Source: Theristus sp. LFF4_11 (Eukaryota; Nematoda; Chromadorea; Monhysterida; Xyalidae). From it: 64,000 nt of DNA. Shown piece after piece: positions 1 through 12,800 of this stretch (positions within the stretch are counted from its first letter, which is position 1; each line of letters starts with the position of its first letter). The position numbers were made by a program, and so were the translations under genes. The DNA is taken from contig JASANC010000896.1 of NCBI GenBank assembly GCA_030248135.1, positions 1-64,000 of the forward strand, in the 5' to 3' direction. The notes under the pieces were generated by a model. It made no database searches and had not been told where the DNA came from. It was given only the letters and a program-made list of their open reading frames with translations.

Positions 1-555
1 ATGAATTATGTCACCGTTATATATGGTTGTGTTCATGGTATTGCCCTTACAACCACTGAATAACAAAAAAAACTGAACAGAGCCTGGGCCTGAACTGTTT
101 CAGCTGTTCAATGGCCATCAACGACCGCATCAGCATCGGTTCAGTTTTTATTAAGCGGCATTCATGAACCAGTATTCCTTGACCCGTAGCTATGTTTCAA
201 CACATAGCTGCACGTCTTCTGATACTGTTTCATGAATGCCTTAAGTGTCAGTGCCATGAGTTCTTAAACGCCAGGCTGAGAAAACACTGAGAACCAAAAT
301 CAACGTAGAAATTCGCTAAAGCAAAACAGATGAAGTTTTTTGGTTATTCTGTCGCATTTTTTCAAAACTCCTGGAAACTGGCGGAATTTATGGTAAGTGA
401 TTTAAATTTGCTAGCACTTTTTAGTAGTTTTTATTTGTTTGCTTGTTTTGCACGGTCATTATTATGACTAACATGCATACCATGACTGATCAGAATCAGA
501 ACACCACAGTGCGGTTCGACAACATGATTCGGGATAAAACATCGTTATCAATATT
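1..555. other. Spacer downstream of the MAGUK-like gene
   Basis: I see no coding exon here. The stretch is AT-rich and holds one MITE-A copy (151-244). The short open frames have no acceptable splice context or recognisable motif. Confidence 0.5.
151..244. mobile_element. MITE-A copy 1 (TTAA-flanked palindrome)
   Basis: Near-palindrome of about 90 bp beginning GCGGCATTCATGAA and ending TTCATGAATGCC, with TTAA directly on both sides. TTAA target duplications are typical of piggyBac-type elements. Same family as the copies at 5.5, 13.9, 31.3, 34.3, 46.1, 56.0, 56.5 and 56.8 kb. Confidence 0.85.
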
Positions 556-2789
556 TTAATGTGTACATACCCAAACAGTGATAAATCGGCCCTGTTCAGA
601 AATTGCCAGCAGCTTACCAAAAAACTGCTTTTCCATTTATTCGTTGCGATTTCGCTGAACAATTCCAATGGGAATGGGAATGGAAACCAGATTTGAACTT
701 GATCACAAAGTAAATAGCAAATTTCACAAGTGTGCGTTTTCTTCAAACTTTCATCCAGCAGAGACTTGATACCGCCGAGTGCGCTTCAATGGTCGTTTCC
801 ACGCGCTTCAAAATCTCATCAGCTCGGTCCGCAGATCGTGGCTGAGCGAAAAAAATATTTGTTGTAAAATTAACGAATCGCAAAAACTAGATGTTTCGTT
901 TCATTTTATAAACCGCAGCTAACCAGTTATGAGCTGTCATTTGTCGGTGCAACTTCAACACCGAGTAAAAATGCTCCATCGCAAGGCGTCGGTGCGATAA
1001 TCGAAATCCCATGAACTGAAAATGAGCGATTTTGCAAGACCATTTTTTACAAATGAAAATCAGCAAAAAATTAACACCGGTTTCTTGAAAACGGTCATCA
1101 GACAACCGCAGGTGCCAGTTTTACCTCAGTTGATCAGCATGCTCCGGTTTGATGAGTATTACAATGGGCAATATTTGTCGGCCAACCAATTCTGGTATTG
1201 CGCGTGCGGCATATTGAGCAGACAACGTTTGCGCTAAACCAATAGAAAAAAGCTGAAAGAAGCTTTGCTGTAAAAATAAAAAAAACAAGCAAAGCCGTAG
1301 GTTAATTTCGTGCCACCTCCCGCTGGGCGACCTCTCGAATTGACCCCTCCGTGGTGCCGTACAGTCCGTCTTCCTTTTGCACAAAGTCCACGAACACATC
1401 GCTGTCACGGAGTCCTTGCATCATCTGTTGCGTCACAAAGTGATAGTCGATACCCTTCAGTTCACCTGCTTCCGCATTCTGAGGTCGACAAGTGTCTGTG
1501 GTTGAAATTGTTTTTTTTAAACAATTACCGGTATTTCTGGGCTTTTTTGCTGCTATTCGTGCTTAACCGACCACAACTGCAGTGTAACTTCCTGTTCTGA
1601 AATCACTAACAAATTGAAAAAAAGTTATGATGACCACCAACGTGGCACAGGCGTTGCGTAATTGAACGGCTGCGGGGCGTGCGCAGGAAACGGCAGATGC
1701 GTTCTTTCAGGGGGCCAAGAATGATCACAGGGCGAACGTAGGGCACTAAAAAGTATTGGGCATTTATTCAAACGTGTATGGACTAAAAAGACGTCATTTA
1801 GTTTAAAAACGCCCGTTTATCAAAGTACAGGCACTAAAATTTCAATTTGGTGTGACTGATTTGACAGTCACCATTTGTTTACGGGAAGAAATCGGCTAAA
1901 CGGAAAGTCTCGTTTGCTGTGAACGGCAAGCGCATGTTTGGCGGCACATGGCGTCATTTCAGTGAGACACGTTTGAAAAAAAATAGGTCATAGTACGAAT
2001 GCGGTGGCGTCACTTTAGTCAAAAACTGCCCCAGTGCCCCGCAGAGCGACTAACCAAACTTTGGTCTCACAGTTTCGTAGGCACCGCCAGGAATGTTGCA
2101 CTGCAGCCATCGATCCGACGGAATACTGACGACGGGTGTCGAATCGCAATCACTCGATGTACTGAATCGACAGGAGTCTGTGGATGCGAATGGCGCAACC
2201 ACTGGCTGCACACGCCAGCAACTGCAATGTGCAACAGAGCAAGACAGTCATGCTGGGGGTAGGAGTCCCAGTATACAACTCATTGATGCGTTCACTGCAT
2301 CAGAACCACAAAATGGTCAACAGTATGTTGAGCAAGTTCAGATGTCCTTGCACTCAGTACAACCCCGAATTGTTGGCCATGTACATTGTATCTTTTTGCT
2401 CTTTGTAACTTTGATATGAACTAAACGTACTTGTTACAATCGTAATACAGCCACTCAAAACGCTGCAGGCGCTTGGAATGGCAATTCTGATAAACAAGTC
2501 TGAGCTCCACCAACTGCCCCGGCGCACCAACCTGACGCTGCTTGTTTGGTCGATCACTCGATAAATGTCACCAAAGTGAACGTCGATGTCGGTCGGGTCT
2601 GAAGGTGAGCATCGCTTGAAATCGTACGTTGACCTGGAACGGTCTGGGCATGGTGAAAAAGAAATAGTCTGAATAATGGGAAAACAATTTTCAAAAATAA
2701 ACTCACACACACCTGATAAACACTGAGTCATCGTCGACTAAACGCGAAACGGTACGATTTGTGCTCGAATCATCGAGAAAATTAGCCAT
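556..2789 (-). CDS. MAGUK-like SH3-guanylate kinase protein without PDZ domains
   Basis: Scaffold-type protein related to DLG, expected at membrane or junction complexes; MAGUK guanylate-kinase domains bind proteins rather than making GDP. The first exon (2789-2713) starts at an ATG with an in-frame TAG 27 bases upstream and ends at a GTGTGT donor. The next, from 2633, joins in phase and carries an SH3-like segment (VFIRSTYDFK, HFGDIYRVID, GSWW). A hook exon lies at about 2221-2071. The kinase domain follows: VRPVIILGPLKERI (to 1638), spliced in phase to CRPQNAEAGELKGIDYHFV (from 1495), LYGTTEGSIREVA, then ILPIVILIKPE (about 1237-1125), a helix exon near 836-760, and a last piece EQGRFITVWV ending at the stop at 556. 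Phases around the hook exon and the last two exons are not reconciled, so the 3' third is tentative and a decaying copy is possible. An intron holds a MITE-C. Confidence 0.72.
1752..1993. mobile_element. MITE-C copy 1
   Basis: About 240 bp element running from ATTTATTCAAACGTGT to GACACGTTTGAAAA and ATAGGTCATA, matching copies at 32.0, 41.2 (inverted), 42.3 and 50.8 kb. It lies in an intron of the MAGUK-like gene. Confidence 0.85.
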
Positions 2790-4325
2790 TTCGCGAGCAG
2801 TAAATTTATGATACTAACAACGGTACAAACGCCAAACGTGCGTTTAGAGTCTTGACTGTTGCCAGAAACTTATCAAATTAGAAGAGCAAATGCAAATTGA
2901 ATTTCATAAATTCAAATAAATCACATTTCCTTTCGTTTTACTTGTGTCAGTTCCAGGTTCGCTTGAACGTCCTAATTCCTGGTTTGTGTCTTTTGTTTGA
3001 ATAATAATCATGTCTCTGTGCTTATCAAATTGCATAAACAACCTAGAAGAACGGTCACTCTCAGGAAAATAAAATTGTAACACAAGCAAGTCGGTTAAAA
3101 GTTTCGGGGCTCGGCTTGTCACAAACCGCCACAATGCGTAAGATGGATGCACTATCAAAGTAAACAATATGCTGAAAATGATTTTGAGATGAACATGAAA
3201 GTGTTAGTAATAATGGGGCTGTTTGAAAAGAGAAAAACCCGAGATAAAAATACAAGGATAGTAACAAAACAACATCTTTCCAATGTAATCCACGTAGCAA
3301 ATATTTTTTGCCAAACATAAACAACTGAAGGCGTGAGTGTACGTGGATGTGTCACCCACATACCAAACATCTTTAGTGCACATCCTGACCGGTGGGCACA
3401 AAACGGACGAAAATAAAAAAAATAATAAATGCGCGCGATTAAACCGCCCATTGGCGCGTTTCAAACTCCAATTCATCCATCGCCCTGTAATACCTACCTA
3501 TTTATTTATTTATGTATCATCTCTAAATACTGTAAGATTGTCAATTTTGCTGTACAATCATCATGAAGGAATCGTTTCAAGAAAACAGCTCAAAGGCGAA
3601 AAAACGTGAATCTGACTGACTCAGCCAGCTCACAAAAATACACCTGCCGCGGTACAAAACAAGCATAGTTACATTAAAAAAGCAAAGCAGAGCAACAAGC
3701 AAACTGTGGAATTGAGCGTAACACGCACGCGTGTGTGTGCCTTTTTTCAAGCATCTCAGCGTTGCTAGCACAGTTCAATCAGCAGGAGTAGCATTACGAA
3801 TCAAAGTTCAATTCAGCAGTGGTTCTCATGCTAGTACGTGCTCTGACAGTGGATTGTTGTATTAACGGGGCAAACGTTACGTACGCTTGGTTACACGCCA
3901 ACTGCTGCTATTCAGCAACAATTCGCAACTCAGAAAACAACAACCGCAAACACTGAATTGAGCTGTTCTGATTGGTTTGTACATTCTGAAAACACAACAA
4001 TCCAACGAAAATTTCAATGGAGAAACGACTTTGTAAACAAACAACAAGCCTGTCTATTGATTCGGTGAACATGTCACTTTTAGCTGTTGTGATGTTGAAA
4101 AACGAGGCGAAAAAAAACAGACTAATGTAATATTGGTTTTTGTAATTCCAGCCGTGCTAGCAGTTGGCATGGACATAATATATAAATAACCCGTTTTAGT
4201 CATGTTTTCCAAACACATTACATCCAATAGCAGTGCACGGTTTATCAGATAAAAAACTGGCAAAACGCAACTGCATGATGATAAACGCAAGAACATAAAC
4301 CGATGAGCATACGGTGCTCACCGAT
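2790..4325. other. Spacer between the MAGUK-like and RBMX2-like genes
   Basis: AT-rich, about 1.5 kb, presumably holding the MAGUK promoter and RBMX2 3' flank. I looked for PDZ-like exons (GLGF motif) upstream of the MAGUK start and saw none. No known repeat family recognised. Confidence 0.5.
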
Positions 4326-6078
4326 TCACTTGAATCGCCTCGGCACATACGAGTCTATTTTCATTTTCGGCTTCTCCTGTTCGCCAGCCAGTCGTTTCTC
4401 CCTGTCGCGTTCCATTTTCAAGATCTCCTGCTCCCGCCAATCAGCCGTCGTCGTCTGGCGCGCATCCGTCGGCATGTACCGCTCGGCCAGCAGTTTCTGA
4501 TCGTAATACGACATCGTGACGCGGTGCTCCGGGACGGCGTCGTCCGCGTCCGAGTCGTCCGGCTCGCGTTTGACGTGCGGCTTCTTCGACGACGACGCCC
4601 ACGAAACTGCATCGTCAGCGAGCGGCTCACGTTTCACCGTTCGCTCGTAGTAGTTCGGCGCATGTCTGTGGTCCGCTAGCGTCCGCTTGCTACCGCGACT
4701 CCGCCTCGCCGGTGAGCTGTCGTTGCTGCTGCTGCTCTCGACCGAGCGTCCTTCACGTCGGCGTTTCTTCTTCTTCTTCTCTTTCTTCAGTTTCTTTTTC
4801 ACTGAAATGATGAAAAACAATCAGAATTTGCAGAAACAGGCACACGTTCATGTAAATCGTCCATGCGATGTGAACGAACACGGATTGACATCGGAAACTA
4901 GAAGCCAAACTCCAACAACCGACCGAGTTCGGGCAAATGCTCAGTGTTCAACGGCAACAACTCGTCGCGTCCGCTGTTGTTCTTGTCGCGTTTCTCCGTG
5001 CTGCGTGTGTCCAGTTCCACTGGTTTCGGCGCACAACCGCGCGTCCACAGTTCTCTGACCTCCTCTGTTTCTTCGCCGGTCACCTTTGGCACTTTGTACT
5101 CCTCCACGTGATCCACACGAATGATACGACCAGTCAGCTGCAATACCCGTTGAACATGTAATTCAGCAATAAACAGCGTACCCGTGCGACTGGCACGAAA
5201 CCAGTCGAACAATGAAAACTGTGAAATAGACTGATTCATCATGGAATACGAATGAAAGGACAATACAACATACAAACACACAGTAATCAGTCAGCTCACT
5301 TCCAACCATTTCACTTCAAAGAGTGCGCCCACCTTGATTCCATTCAGGTTGTCTACAGCAAGCACCGTGCTGCGCTGGTCCTCGTAGCAGAGAAAACAGA
5401 AGCCGCGCGGTTTGCCGGTTTTACGGTCACGCACCAGGTTGATGTTCACGATCTCGCCGTATCTGAAACGTCGAGTGTCATGGTGAAAACAACTGCATTA
5501 AAGGGGCATTCATGAGGTAGTATTTAGTGACCGCGTAGCTATATTTCAACGTGTCACCAAATGCTGATTCAAGAAGACCGCTTAACACTAAATGCCCGTT
5601 TTATACCTGACGTACGTCAGGTATGAACAGTAGTATGCAATAACACGGGACTCAAAAGTGACGTGCCGTACGCGCATAAAACGGGCATTGCGCAATAACC
5701 AATTAGCGTGTTCCAGTTTGAAGCTTCATATCCCAGGCGAGCACACAGGCGAATGCATTAATACAAAAACAAACGTAAATCTACGACCAACTGTGAAAAC
5801 ACGGCCAAAACATCGCCCTCTGTCAAATCATAGCTCAGTCCACCGATGAACACCCACGCAGAGTCCTTGTACTTCTGATGCCACGATTTGCTCGTGTCCC
5901 CGGTGATGCCAAGACTCAATTCTCGCTCGTTCAGTTTTGCCAAATTACGAACGTTTCTAGAAAAAGTGTGCAACAGAGCTGATACTATTTGCAGGTTGTA
6001 AACCACAAAAGCTTGTTCTGCCACTTTAGTGAATTGCAGAAAACAATTAGAAATAAGAACTTACGTCAGCGGGTTCAT
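4326..6078 (-). CDS. rbmx2: RBMX2-type RNA-binding protein (Ist3/Snu17 homologue)
   Basis: Spliceosome-associated RRM protein; the yeast homologue Snu17/Ist3 belongs to the RES complex that helps activate the spliceosome and retain unspliced RNA in the nucleus. Five exons join in phase: 6078-6065, 5956-5792, 5462-5333, 5137-4924, 4801-4326, giving 332 residues. The N-terminus ([17 protein letters not shown]), then [13 protein letters not shown] with [26 protein letters not shown] and [12 protein letters not shown], follow the RBMX2 family almost word for word; RNP2 is VFIGGL and RNP1 is in the third exon. The tail is Lys/Arg/Ser/Glu-rich, as in the family. The first exon is 14 bases, set by the ATG and a GTAAGT donor. 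A MITE-A and a MITE-D lie in the intron between exons 2 and 3. Confidence 0.95.
5498..5585. mobile_element. MITE-A copy 2
   Basis: Diverged palindrome GGGGCATTCATGA...GAAGACCGC with TTAA on both sides, in an RBMX2-like intron. Confidence 0.8.
5590..5692. mobile_element. MITE-D copy 1
   Basis: Inverted-repeat element with ends of the type GCCCGTTTTATACCTGACG and ATAAAACGGGC and an internal ACGTACGT core. It abuts MITE-A copy 2. Related copies at 6.7, 8.7, 17.8, 27.6 and 31.8 kb. Confidence 0.8.
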
Positions 6079-6290
6079 GTTTTTTTTCGCAGGAGCAAAC
6101 GGTCTGAAATTGTCTGTCTGTAGCAGATTAGATTGGACTGTATTGAAAAAACGTAGCGAACAATGCAAAATAACAATATTATGGTACCAGAAATGGTCGG
6201 TAAAATAACCGAAAATGGAAGAATTCAACAAAAAGGACCCCGTGAAAAGATTTTATTGATTTGCTACAAAACAAGTCGAATGCTACGCTC

Positions 6291-6476
6291 ATGAAACAAT
6301 CGACCGAAGGCGTAAAACAACCAGTTTCAAGTCAATCAATGACTGAAACGTCCGACTTGAACAAAAACACGACGCTCACAAACCCAAAACCGCAAAAGGT
6401 TCAGGAACCTAAAAGTAAATCCCGGACTTTTACTGACCAAACAAAGATCACTGAATTCAGCCTGCCTTGCGAATAG
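6291..6476 (+). CDS. Possible small protein, 61 residues, unknown
   Basis: An ATG-started frame with no introns, rich in Lys, Ser, Thr, Gln and Asn and free of the runs typical of intergenic noise here. Its C-terminus reads DQTKITEFSLP, which superficially resembles a PCNA-interacting (PIP) box Q-x-x-I-x-x-F, but the second aromatic is Ser. I do not recognise a family. It could equally be a chance open frame. Confidence 0.25.
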   Translation: MKQSTEGVKQPVSSQSMTETSDLNKNTTLTNPKPQKVQEPKSKSRTFTDQTKITEFSLPCE

Positions 6477-6734
6477 GTTGTACAGTTCACTGTATCACTT
6501 GAATAACAAAACCACCACGATAGAACATCTATTACTCATAAACCCCAACAATTGCGATCACAAAAATACATTGACCGTAAAAACAAGGATAATTTCACGT
6601 CACACTCAAACCCTAGTGCACTAAAAGAGCAAGATTTCTCCGAATAATTTACAAAGCATTGAGTTCCACATTAAAAAAAACAGAAACCGTGCGAAACATT
6701 GCGACAAAAACAACCGACACACGCAGACGCACGT

Positions 6735-6790
6735 CAACGTGACGTGCCGTGCCGTATGCGCATGATACGTCAGGTATAAACGGGCCTCAA
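6735..6790. repeat. MITE-D fragment (half copy)
   Basis: One arm of MITE-D: GACGTGCCGTGCCGTATGCG followed by ACGTCAGGTATAAACGGGCC. The stop codon of the DIDO-like gene lies about 10 bp beyond it. Confidence 0.75.
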
Positions 6791-6800
6791 ACACCCACAA

Positions 6801-9800
6801 TTATTGCATCGGTGGTCGGAACAATTGCGGCGCGGTCATCATCGGCGGTCCTCGGGCGTACATCACATGGGCGGGCACAACGCGAGGGGCAAGAGCAGGC
6901 GGACGAAATCGAGCAACTGCTGGTGGAGCAGCACTGGGAGCAAACCGAGCACTCACTGGTGGTGCAACGGCACTGCGGCTGAACCTTGGAGGGCCTACAC
7001 CAGCAATCGGCATGCCGACCACGGGAGGCCTCAGGCCCGTCGGCGGCAGTGACGCTGGGAATCGTGGTGGTTGTGCGACACCTGGCAGAGAATGGAAACG
7101 ACACGGTCAGATTAAGGCCAATCAATTCATGCACGACGTATTTGTATCCGGCACGTCACGTCACGGCACGTCAAGTATGAATGCGTCTATAAACGAGCAC
7201 GTGTTCCAAAGATAACGTGACGCGCCGGATTGCTGCTTTTTTTGCTCCATGAATGAGACGTGACGTGACGTGCCGGTAAATTTTCAGCGCATGAATTGGC
7301 CTTTACAGTGTCTGTATTGTCAACTCGATTCCTTTGAAATTCCAACAACGGGAAAAAGAAACTGGTCCTTTCATGCCAGTTCACTAACTTGTCTCTATAG
7401 GCATTCGCTGCATGGGCGGAGCCGATGGCAGATCACCCATTAGTGACATCAACGGTGGTGGTCCTACAGAGCCGAACAACTGAAACGGGGCAGGCTGCGC
7501 GTGGGGCTCGTCGAAACTCGGCCGCTTCATTATCGGCTCGTCCAGGTCGTGATCGCTCTGGCTCTGCATTGAAACAGACCGATTGTAGAAAAGCTGAATT
7601 GATCACATAAAGTCAGTGCACATGCACACTAAATTGTTGATTTCTAAAAAATATGGACCAAAGACAAAAAACAAAAGAGCATCAAATCCATTCTTTCAGG
7701 TTCAGTTGAGCTAAAATTATCGTCCTGTCAGGTTTTACAACGCTTGTGCGTTTGTTTTTACAATTGATCTGATCCTAACTGATTGCTTTGCAGATTCGCT
7801 GATTCCAGCAATGTTCACGATGTTTTGTACCTCTGGCGGGTGTCTATGTCTGCCTGGTGGTTCCTGACGCCCACGCCCACGTCTTCGCTCATCATAAGCA
7901 TCGTCGTTGCGCCCTCTGCTGCCACCGCCACGGCCTCCGCCGTATCCACCACGACCGTTCAGTCGTTCTCGTTCATAATCCGGCTCGTCCGTCATGCCTG
8001 TTCAGAAGGCAAAATGGCGTTCTGGATTGTTGATGTTTAATTTTGTGCTGTTATTACCCTTTCTAGAATTCTTCTGCGACTCAATGCGCAATAGGAGCAT
8101 AGGGCGTGACGCGGCAATTCAAAATTGCCGAAGTGACCCGATACGAGTCGCTGAGTTATGACAAGAGTGACTGAGCTCATTGCAGTTTGTAAAATTCCCA
8201 TCAAAAATGACATTATAGCGTTCAGTCCTACGTCTGCAAACAAACACACTGAGTCGCAGAACCACGAAAAAAATGAAAATTCGCTGAGCACAGAGCCAGC
8301 AGAGCAGCCACCAATCACCAACGTTTGTACTGGCGTCCGTAGCGGGCACCGCGAGGCGACGCCGGACCAGTGTGATACGGTCGATGGTGCGACGGCGACG
8401 GACTTCGCGGCGAGACCGGACGGCGCCGGCGTTGCGCTGGGGCAGCACGCTCCCGTGCGCTCGGCGGCTGCGGCGCGCGATGCACCGCCTGGTCGTACTG
8501 CTCGCGGGCGGACTGCAGACGAAGCGGCAGATTCGGATCGATCGTCATCGGGCAGTCGTCGACGACGTCCGTAGCGTCCTGATTGGTTGGTTGGTCGAAT
8601 CCGAATACAGATTTTATTTGAAAAACCATCTCAATATAAATAACGACTACGACTACACAAACCTTGAAGCAGTAAAGGTACGTTTATACCTGACCTATGC
8701 AGACGTACGTCAGGTACGAACGGTAGTATGCAATAACACGACACCTGACGTGACGTGCCGTGCCGTGCATGCTTACGTATGTATGAACGGTACCACCTAT
8801 AGTTACATGACGTTCTGAGCCGTATGCGCGCACGTCAGGTATAAACGGGCCTTAAAAACACCAAAACGAATAGCCACCGGCTAATGAGGCGCAATAAATC
8901 AGGAATTGATTTTGACTGTCATATGCTTACCCAGTTCAAGCCGGACGAGCCCGCCTCCTGCTCATCTTCGTAGTCGTCACCATAATTCTCTTCATACTCG
9001 TCATCATATCCCTCCGGCTAAAACACGCAAGAAAGGTGAGGTGTCGTGTTGCAAAAATCGTTTTGTTTCCACTCAGACAAGAAAACATGCTACAGTAGAA
9101 CTTTTAAATTATAGGGAATCAGCTGAGTGGTTGGCATTACGGTGTGCATGCTTTCTGTGCAAACCAAACTCCGCCCCCACAGCAGTGCCTGCACAGAAAG
9201 CATGAATACCGTAATCCAAAACCAACCAGCTGATTCCCTATAATGTAGATTCGCAGTGCCACAGCCCACCCAAACACAATCGCAGGCACCCCCGCCCACC
9301 GACCCACCTGCCGTTCACGGTGTTGCTGATGCGCCGACGGTCGTTGCTCCTCGGCCTGGTGCAAATAGTCACGGAGCGCGTCGCTTAAGCCCGGCCGCTC
9401 AAACGCCTGTGCCACGTCGCGGTCGACTCGCGGCGGCACTGTTGCTGCGTGGTCCGGGGCGGGGTCACCCGGGAAACTGCGTCTCACGCCGGCGCCTGGC
9501 ATGCGCTCGACAGGTGGGGGTTGTCCATAGACCATTAGAGGACGAGGCTCGCTCCTTTGCTGTTGTTGTTGTTGTTGTTGCTGCTGTTGTTGCTGCTGGT
9601 GCTGTGCGGCTTGCCGTTTCTTGCGTTCATTCTCAACGTCCAGGCGTTGCTGCAGCGCCGTCATCAGATGACTGCACTCCGCCGCGCTCAACGGCTGCGA
9701 GTCCATGAACTCCTGCACGTCCTGCACGATTTGCCCTGCAATAATGCATTCATGAAGTTGCATTCATGAAACCGTAACGTTACGTGCATTCATGTAACGG

Positions 9801-12800
9801 TGCATTCATGAATTTCATGAACAAATAGAAATCGCATTGCCAGCGAGCGCTGAATTGCAATTTAAATACCGTATTACCTCTAATAAACCCCCATGGGGGT
9901 TTATTTCTTCAGCGACTTCTGGGGGTGGGGGTTTATTTTGGGGGGGGGGCTTTATTTTTGGGGGGGGGGGGTTTATTTGGAAACCATTTTTAGGGGTGGG
10001 CAAAATGGCAAAAATACCTTCCATGGCAGGAAGGAAGTCGCAGAAACTTCTACTTTTCACAGAGATTTCCTTTTGTAACAGCCTTTTGTAATGAAATTAC
10101 CATTAACTCATCCCTTTGGGGCCTTTGGTAGCACAATTTCACCAATGTCACTGCATTCAGCCACTGAATTCGATGGGTATGTGTTTCAAACAGAATTCAA
10201 TAATCCCCCATGGGGGATTATTTTTGGGGGGGGGGGATTATTTGGAAACTTGTCGAGGGGGTGGGGGTTTATTTTTGGGGGGGGGGGTTTATTTTGGGGG
10301 GGGGGGGTTTAATAGAGGTAATACGGTAAATCACTGTGCTACAAAAAGTCAATGTGAATCTGGAGCGAATGCATTTCATCATACGAGTGCACCGGTTTCA
10401 GCAGCATTCACTCAAAAAATCGCCAGCCATTTGCAACTAACCAACGTCATGGTGCTGTTCAATGCGTTCAGTGAGTTTGCGAACGTCCGGCTGCAGGAAC
10501 AGCTGTTGCTTTGGTGGCGACGCCGGCGGCGGCGGCGGTGGAGGCGACAGTTTCGGTGGGGGCGGCGGCGGTGCGAGCGCGCCCATTAGGAGGGTGTCCT
10601 CGATTTCGCCGGACTCGGCCGGCGACACGTCGGGTGGGTTTTCGACCGGCGCCGATGGTGAATACTCGGTGAAACTGGAGGCGTCGGCTGGGTGCGACGT
10701 TGTTGGGGCACCGGATCGTTTCGAGGAGTAGACGACGTCGTAGACGCGTTGCACACGGCGTTGCTTCACGTGCTCGCTTTGGCCCACCGGCACCTGCAGT
10801 CATTCACGCTCTGTCATTGCACCGAGCAACTGCGATCTGATCAGTATGCGCTGGCGATACTGATTGGCGTCATGGGCCAACCTTTTTAATTTTTGTTAAA
10901 TAAAAAAATCAATGGGCAAAAATTAAATCAACACAACAACATCACAACAGACAACACATTGGATGTTTTGCATTAAACTGCCGCAACAAACCTGCGTTGG
11001 TGAAGGCTGTTGAAAATCAGGGTCGTTATTCACCGACTCCTCTGGCGGTGGTGTGACCCTGTAGGCGCGCTGTGCAGGCAGCAGGGTGTTGCTGTCTCTG
11101 AATGTTTGCTCATCGTCGTCGTCGTCATAAACTGCTCCGCCTGAAAAAAACCGAATGTTCAGCTCAAAATATCTTTTTCCATACGCAGGACACGCCAAGA
11201 AACAGTCGACAAACCCTTGTGGAAATTTTTGGATCATTGTTCTGTGGACATCGACAAACCCTCTTTAGGATCACTGTTCTGCGGAAAGAAGAAAACCTGC
11301 AGGCACAAAAAACGCACATCATGACACCGAAACCAGCCTGTCCCCACCTGCAGGGTCGTATTCGTCATCGTCGTCGTGTGCGGTGCCGCTTTCAGTCGGA
11401 ATGATTGGCGTCTTCCGTGGTCGTTGTTCGTTCGTGTCGGCCGTTGTTGACGGCGGCGGCTTCATGAACGGATCGAAGTTTAGCGTTGCGTCGCGTTGCA
11501 CCGGCCGCTGCTGCTGCGTCGCGGTCGTCTGCGTCTGCTCGGCTGCGCGTCTGCAAACGACGCACGCGAGAATCTGCGGGCCGCAGTTGTCCGGAAGACC
11601 TGAATACAGACGACGGATTAGTTACGAATGGTGATTAGTGGGCTGCTCTGCAGCTACGGTTGGTGGGCAAAACATTTTTTCATGGAAACAGCATCTTCCA
11701 ACTAACTTCTTTTTTACGTTTACTGGTGAAATTGAAAAACTGCGTTTTGGAAAAGCGAGCGCAATAAACAATGTGAAACTAAACTTGCGAAAAATCACAA
11801 CGACATAAAATTTGTGCGTCTCAAACGAACCAGGCCCGCAAACGGGCAGCAAACAGCTGGGCAGTTTCTGTCGGGCGGGCAACGGCAGCAAATAGAAGTC
11901 TTTGACAATTTTCGTCTGCAATCGGCCGACCACGGAGAAGCGCTGCTTGCTGCGCATGTTCTCGTACAGCGCGTCAAACTGGGCGCGCTCATCGAGCTCC
12001 TCTGCAATGCGAAAGCAGCTCCCTTGAAAAACGGAACACGTGCGCAACAACGATTTTAGATCTGCACGCTTAAGAAATCGAATCAGAGGGTAGGGTTCCG
12101 ACGCTGGCGCTTTCTCGGGGTGGAACCGGCGGCTTCGGTCGCAAACGACAACAACTCGGCTTCGCCTCTCTCCGGAGCGTTGCGCTCCGGCAAAGAACAA
12201 CAACAATAAATCAGAGAGTAGGTCCGATTTTTGTTCTGCAGGCTCAAAAATCAAATTTAGAGCGTTCAATGAAGCACGCACGAGCCGAAATGGCTCATTA
12301 TGATCGTTGTTGTTGCCGGTGTCATACTATATTTTGTGATTTGTGATGTCCAGCGCCCATTTCGTCAAGTGTCACTGCATATCTCGTTCCATAAACTGAG
12401 TTTTCCTGGGCCAAAATATGGCACGGTAGGTCATTCTATGGCAGTTGCAAAATTGCCATATTTCTACCTCCCGTCAAATTATGGCGGAGGTCAAAGTATG
12501 GCATGACACCGGCAACGCTCTGGCACGCTGCTGCCCTCCAGCGCTCCACTGTAACTCGGTGCCGGTGTATTGCCACCGTGGCCTGGTGGTAGTGCGTTAG
12601 ACTCTTGTCTGTGTGCGCTCGGGGGATCGAGCCCCGCCGAGGGGTGTATAGGCACTTAATGACAGAGAAAACTCGATGGGCTGGGCACCATACTCGACGG
12701 CGTTCTGTACGCTTTTCTAAGTTATCCCTGGCTAAAAACATTGCCCAAAATCTCCAACCAACAACAACAACTGTCGACCGACCCGGTATGTCGATGCGCA

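Larger units (their letters stand above)
6079..6800. other. Spacer between the RBMX2-like and DIDO-like genes
   Basis: Between two minus-strand genes. It probably holds the RBMX2 promoter and the DIDO-like 3' flank. It contains a small plus-strand open frame (6291-6476) and a MITE-D fragment (about 6735-6790). Confidence 0.5.

Noticed and set aside
4687..5058. Plus-strand frame rich in Leu and Phe
   Set aside because: Antisense shadow of RBMX2-like exons 4 and 5, whose frame is confirmed by family similarity and phase.
9867..10328. Coding frames with repeated GGG-FI segments
   Set aside because: Produced by the G-run blocks of MITE-F; the same element at 17.3 kb gives the same frames on the other strand.
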